Below are positions 62,469 through 64,000 of a stretch of DNA of 64,000 nt, piece by piece (the stretch's first letter is position 1; every line of letters begins with the position of its first letter). The position numbers were made by a program, and so were the translations under genes. Origin of the DNA: Oxyruncus cristatus (taxonomy: Eukaryota; Chordata; Aves; Passeriformes; Cotingidae); contig VXAY01006935.1 of assembly GCA_013399855.1 (NCBI GenBank), positions 1 through 64,000 on the forward strand. The letters are read 5' to 3'. The notes beneath the pieces are model-generated. The model was not told the origin of the DNA, did not search any database, and was given only the letters and a program-made list of their open reading frames with translations.

Positions 62469-64000
62469 TATCCCTACGTATGCCCTCATTTCCAGCAGAA
62501 GCATCCTTGGTCCCTAGGCTGGAAGGCACTTGTCATGTTAGCTCCCACAGTGTCCAGAAGGGCACTCAGGCTTGAGGGTCTCCCTTGTGCACCCCTGCCT
62601 GGCATGAGAGCCAGTCTTTTGCATTTGTCCAGATGGATGTCAAGCAGAAGCAGAGGGTACCCTCTAGGTTTGTTTCTGGTGTCACCACTGTGTTTAAGCA
62701 AATTTTGAGAAACACTTCAGTTTAGTACAGTTCTTGTAATCTAGAAGTTTTAAATTTGAAGCTAGATGAATTAAAATGAGAAAGTAGGCTTGTTTCAAAG
62801 GGAATGTTGTTGTTGCTAGAACAATTTGTCAATCATGGTAGTGGATTCATTATTTCTCGAAATATTGAAATGAAAACTGGAAAGTTTTTGGTTGGGTTGG
62901 GTTTTTTTTCTGCTTGTTTGTATCAGGTTTTTGTTGTTGTTTTAATTTATGGCTAATTCATGAAAGACATAATTAAGGGAAATATTTCATTGTCTGTCAA
63001 GAAGTAGGTCAGATCTAAAGATCAGAATAATTTTACATTGCCTTACACCTTCTGGAAATGGGTTTTAGGAGCTATTAGATCCTCACTGAAAAATGTTTCC
63101 AATCATTCATCCTATTGAAACATTGAGTTGAAACGTCCTTTTACATCATGTCCAGATCTGCTAAGTCAAGTTTTTTTTCTAACAAAAAACAACCAGACAT
63201 AACCTTCCATGCATTTTTAGTACCACATGAATAAATCTCAAAAGCAGTTCAGCATTTTTTAGAAAGAATAAGATAGCTATGGGAACAACCATAATTCTTT
63301 ATGGACTTTAAAAACACATGACTGTATTGTGAAATTTTTACTATAAAAGGCAACCTCACTTTTCTAAATTTGATTCAGCTTTAAATCTCCTGAAGTAGAA
63401 AGGTATAATATGTAAAACATACCATCTCAAGAAATGCCTTGACAATGAATTTTCAGTTTGGGTTTTTTTTTTTTTTTGTCTAAATAGGAATTTCAGAAAT
63501 ACTCCTACTCACAAGAATGCTGAGAACAGTGGTGACAATATAACCATCAACTTTGCCTCCCTAGGGAAAAACAAACTATCATTTTTTTCAGTTCAGAGAA
63601 AGAAATAACAATGTATATGAAAAGGTCACCCTCATAGTGATCTCATGCAAGCACTGGCATGAAAGCACTATGAAAATATTAATTCTTTTGCTGTTGCTTT
63701 TAATAGGATACTAAGAAAAACTGAAAAGCGTGACCAGAGGAGGGAAGGCAAAAACTACAGGGATAATTTTCTTATCTTACTTAAAAGCAAAAATCTCCCA
63801 AACCACTTCTTTATTTGTATTATAGTAGATATAATTAAAAAATACATTAAATGGTCATACCATAATTGATGAGAAGAGGAAAATATTTTGTCTAGCTTGT
63901 GTCCATAATGATATTTAAATGTTTCTCAACATTATAAAAATCCACATTATTGTATTCAAATTAATCATGTTAGCATTTTTTAAAATAGTTCATAATTCAA

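Larger units (their letters stand above)
49771..64000. other. Region downstream of PUDP, no gene recognised
   Basis: Apparently intergenic. In mammals the PUDP neighbours on the X short arm are STS on one side and, further away, NLGN4X on the other; I checked the open frames here for sulfatase or neuroligin-like peptides and found none. The stretches 49.8-51.3, 51.7-55.9, 56.1-57.0, 57.1-59.5, 60.1-61.6 and 62.5-64.0 kb are AT-rich with only short unremarkable frames. Repeats and assembly features are listed separately. Long-range regulatory elements could be present but cannot be seen without comparison to other genomes. Confidence 0.6.

Noticed and set aside
49771..64000. Possible exons of mammalian PUDP neighbours (STS, NLGN4X)
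   Set aside because: No sulfatase or neuroligin motif was recognised in any open frame of this region.
1..64000. CRISPR arrays, operons, riboswitches, bacterial-type elements
   Set aside because: The window is vertebrate intronic and intergenic DNA; the only direct repeats are mini/microsatellites and transposon copies without spacer-repeat structure.
1..64000. tRNA, rRNA or other structured RNA genes
   Set aside because: I saw no tRNA box A/B pair, rRNA segment or snRNA motif by eye; a covariance-model scan would be needed to exclude small ones such as microRNAs.

Overview
This 64 kb window is AT-rich vertebrate nuclear DNA, most likely from a bird. The evidence for a bird is several CR1 LINE tails (the characteristic repeated GATTCTATG end and a recognisable CR1 reverse-transcriptase fragment) and several LTRs of the avian ERVL type. 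There is no sign of prokaryotic gene organisation. The bird species cannot be named from the sequence.

One protein-coding gene is visible: PUDP (HDHD1, pseudouridine-5'-phosphatase, HAD superfamily), on the + strand. Three coding exons are present: 10677-10895, 20403-20632 and 48634-48810. All have consensus splice sites and compatible phases. Joined, they encode 207 whole residues plus the split Asp codon whose first base lies in the missing exon. With a first exon of about 20 codons the protein would be 228 residues, the length I recall for human PUDP. The first exon, which should carry the catalytic DxD motif, the start codon and the promoter, is not in the window and should lie upstream of base 1.

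Layout: 1-10676 is the 3' part of intron 1 (an ERVL-type LTR at 1254-2405 with an internal perfect 93 bp duplication, and a CR1 tail near 8.6-8.8 kb). 10896-20402 is intron 2 (9.5 kb; one LTR at 13.4-13.96 kb and one minus-strand CR1 scrap). 20633-48633 is intron 3 (28.0 kb; several CR1 copies, LTR-like blocks near 26.0-26.4, 27.5-27.9, 28.3-29.1, 34.4-35.5 and possibly 36.3-37.2 kb). After the stop codon at 48810 comes the 3' UTR and about 14-15 kb of apparently non-coding DNA. That stretch holds an assembly scar at 51497, a G-rich purine tract at 56 kb, a 39-base N gap at 56994-57032, a solo LTR with a perfect 5 bp target-site duplication at 59532-60097, a minus-strand LTR-like copy at 61.6-62.0 kb and a CR1 tail at 62.2-62.5 kb.

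I found no convincing second gene, RNA gene, CRISPR array or novel multi-gene system. Nearly all other open reading frames are short, unrecognisable and look like chance or repeat-derived frames. The most useful observations are about repeats, assembly quality and the incomplete PUDP gene.
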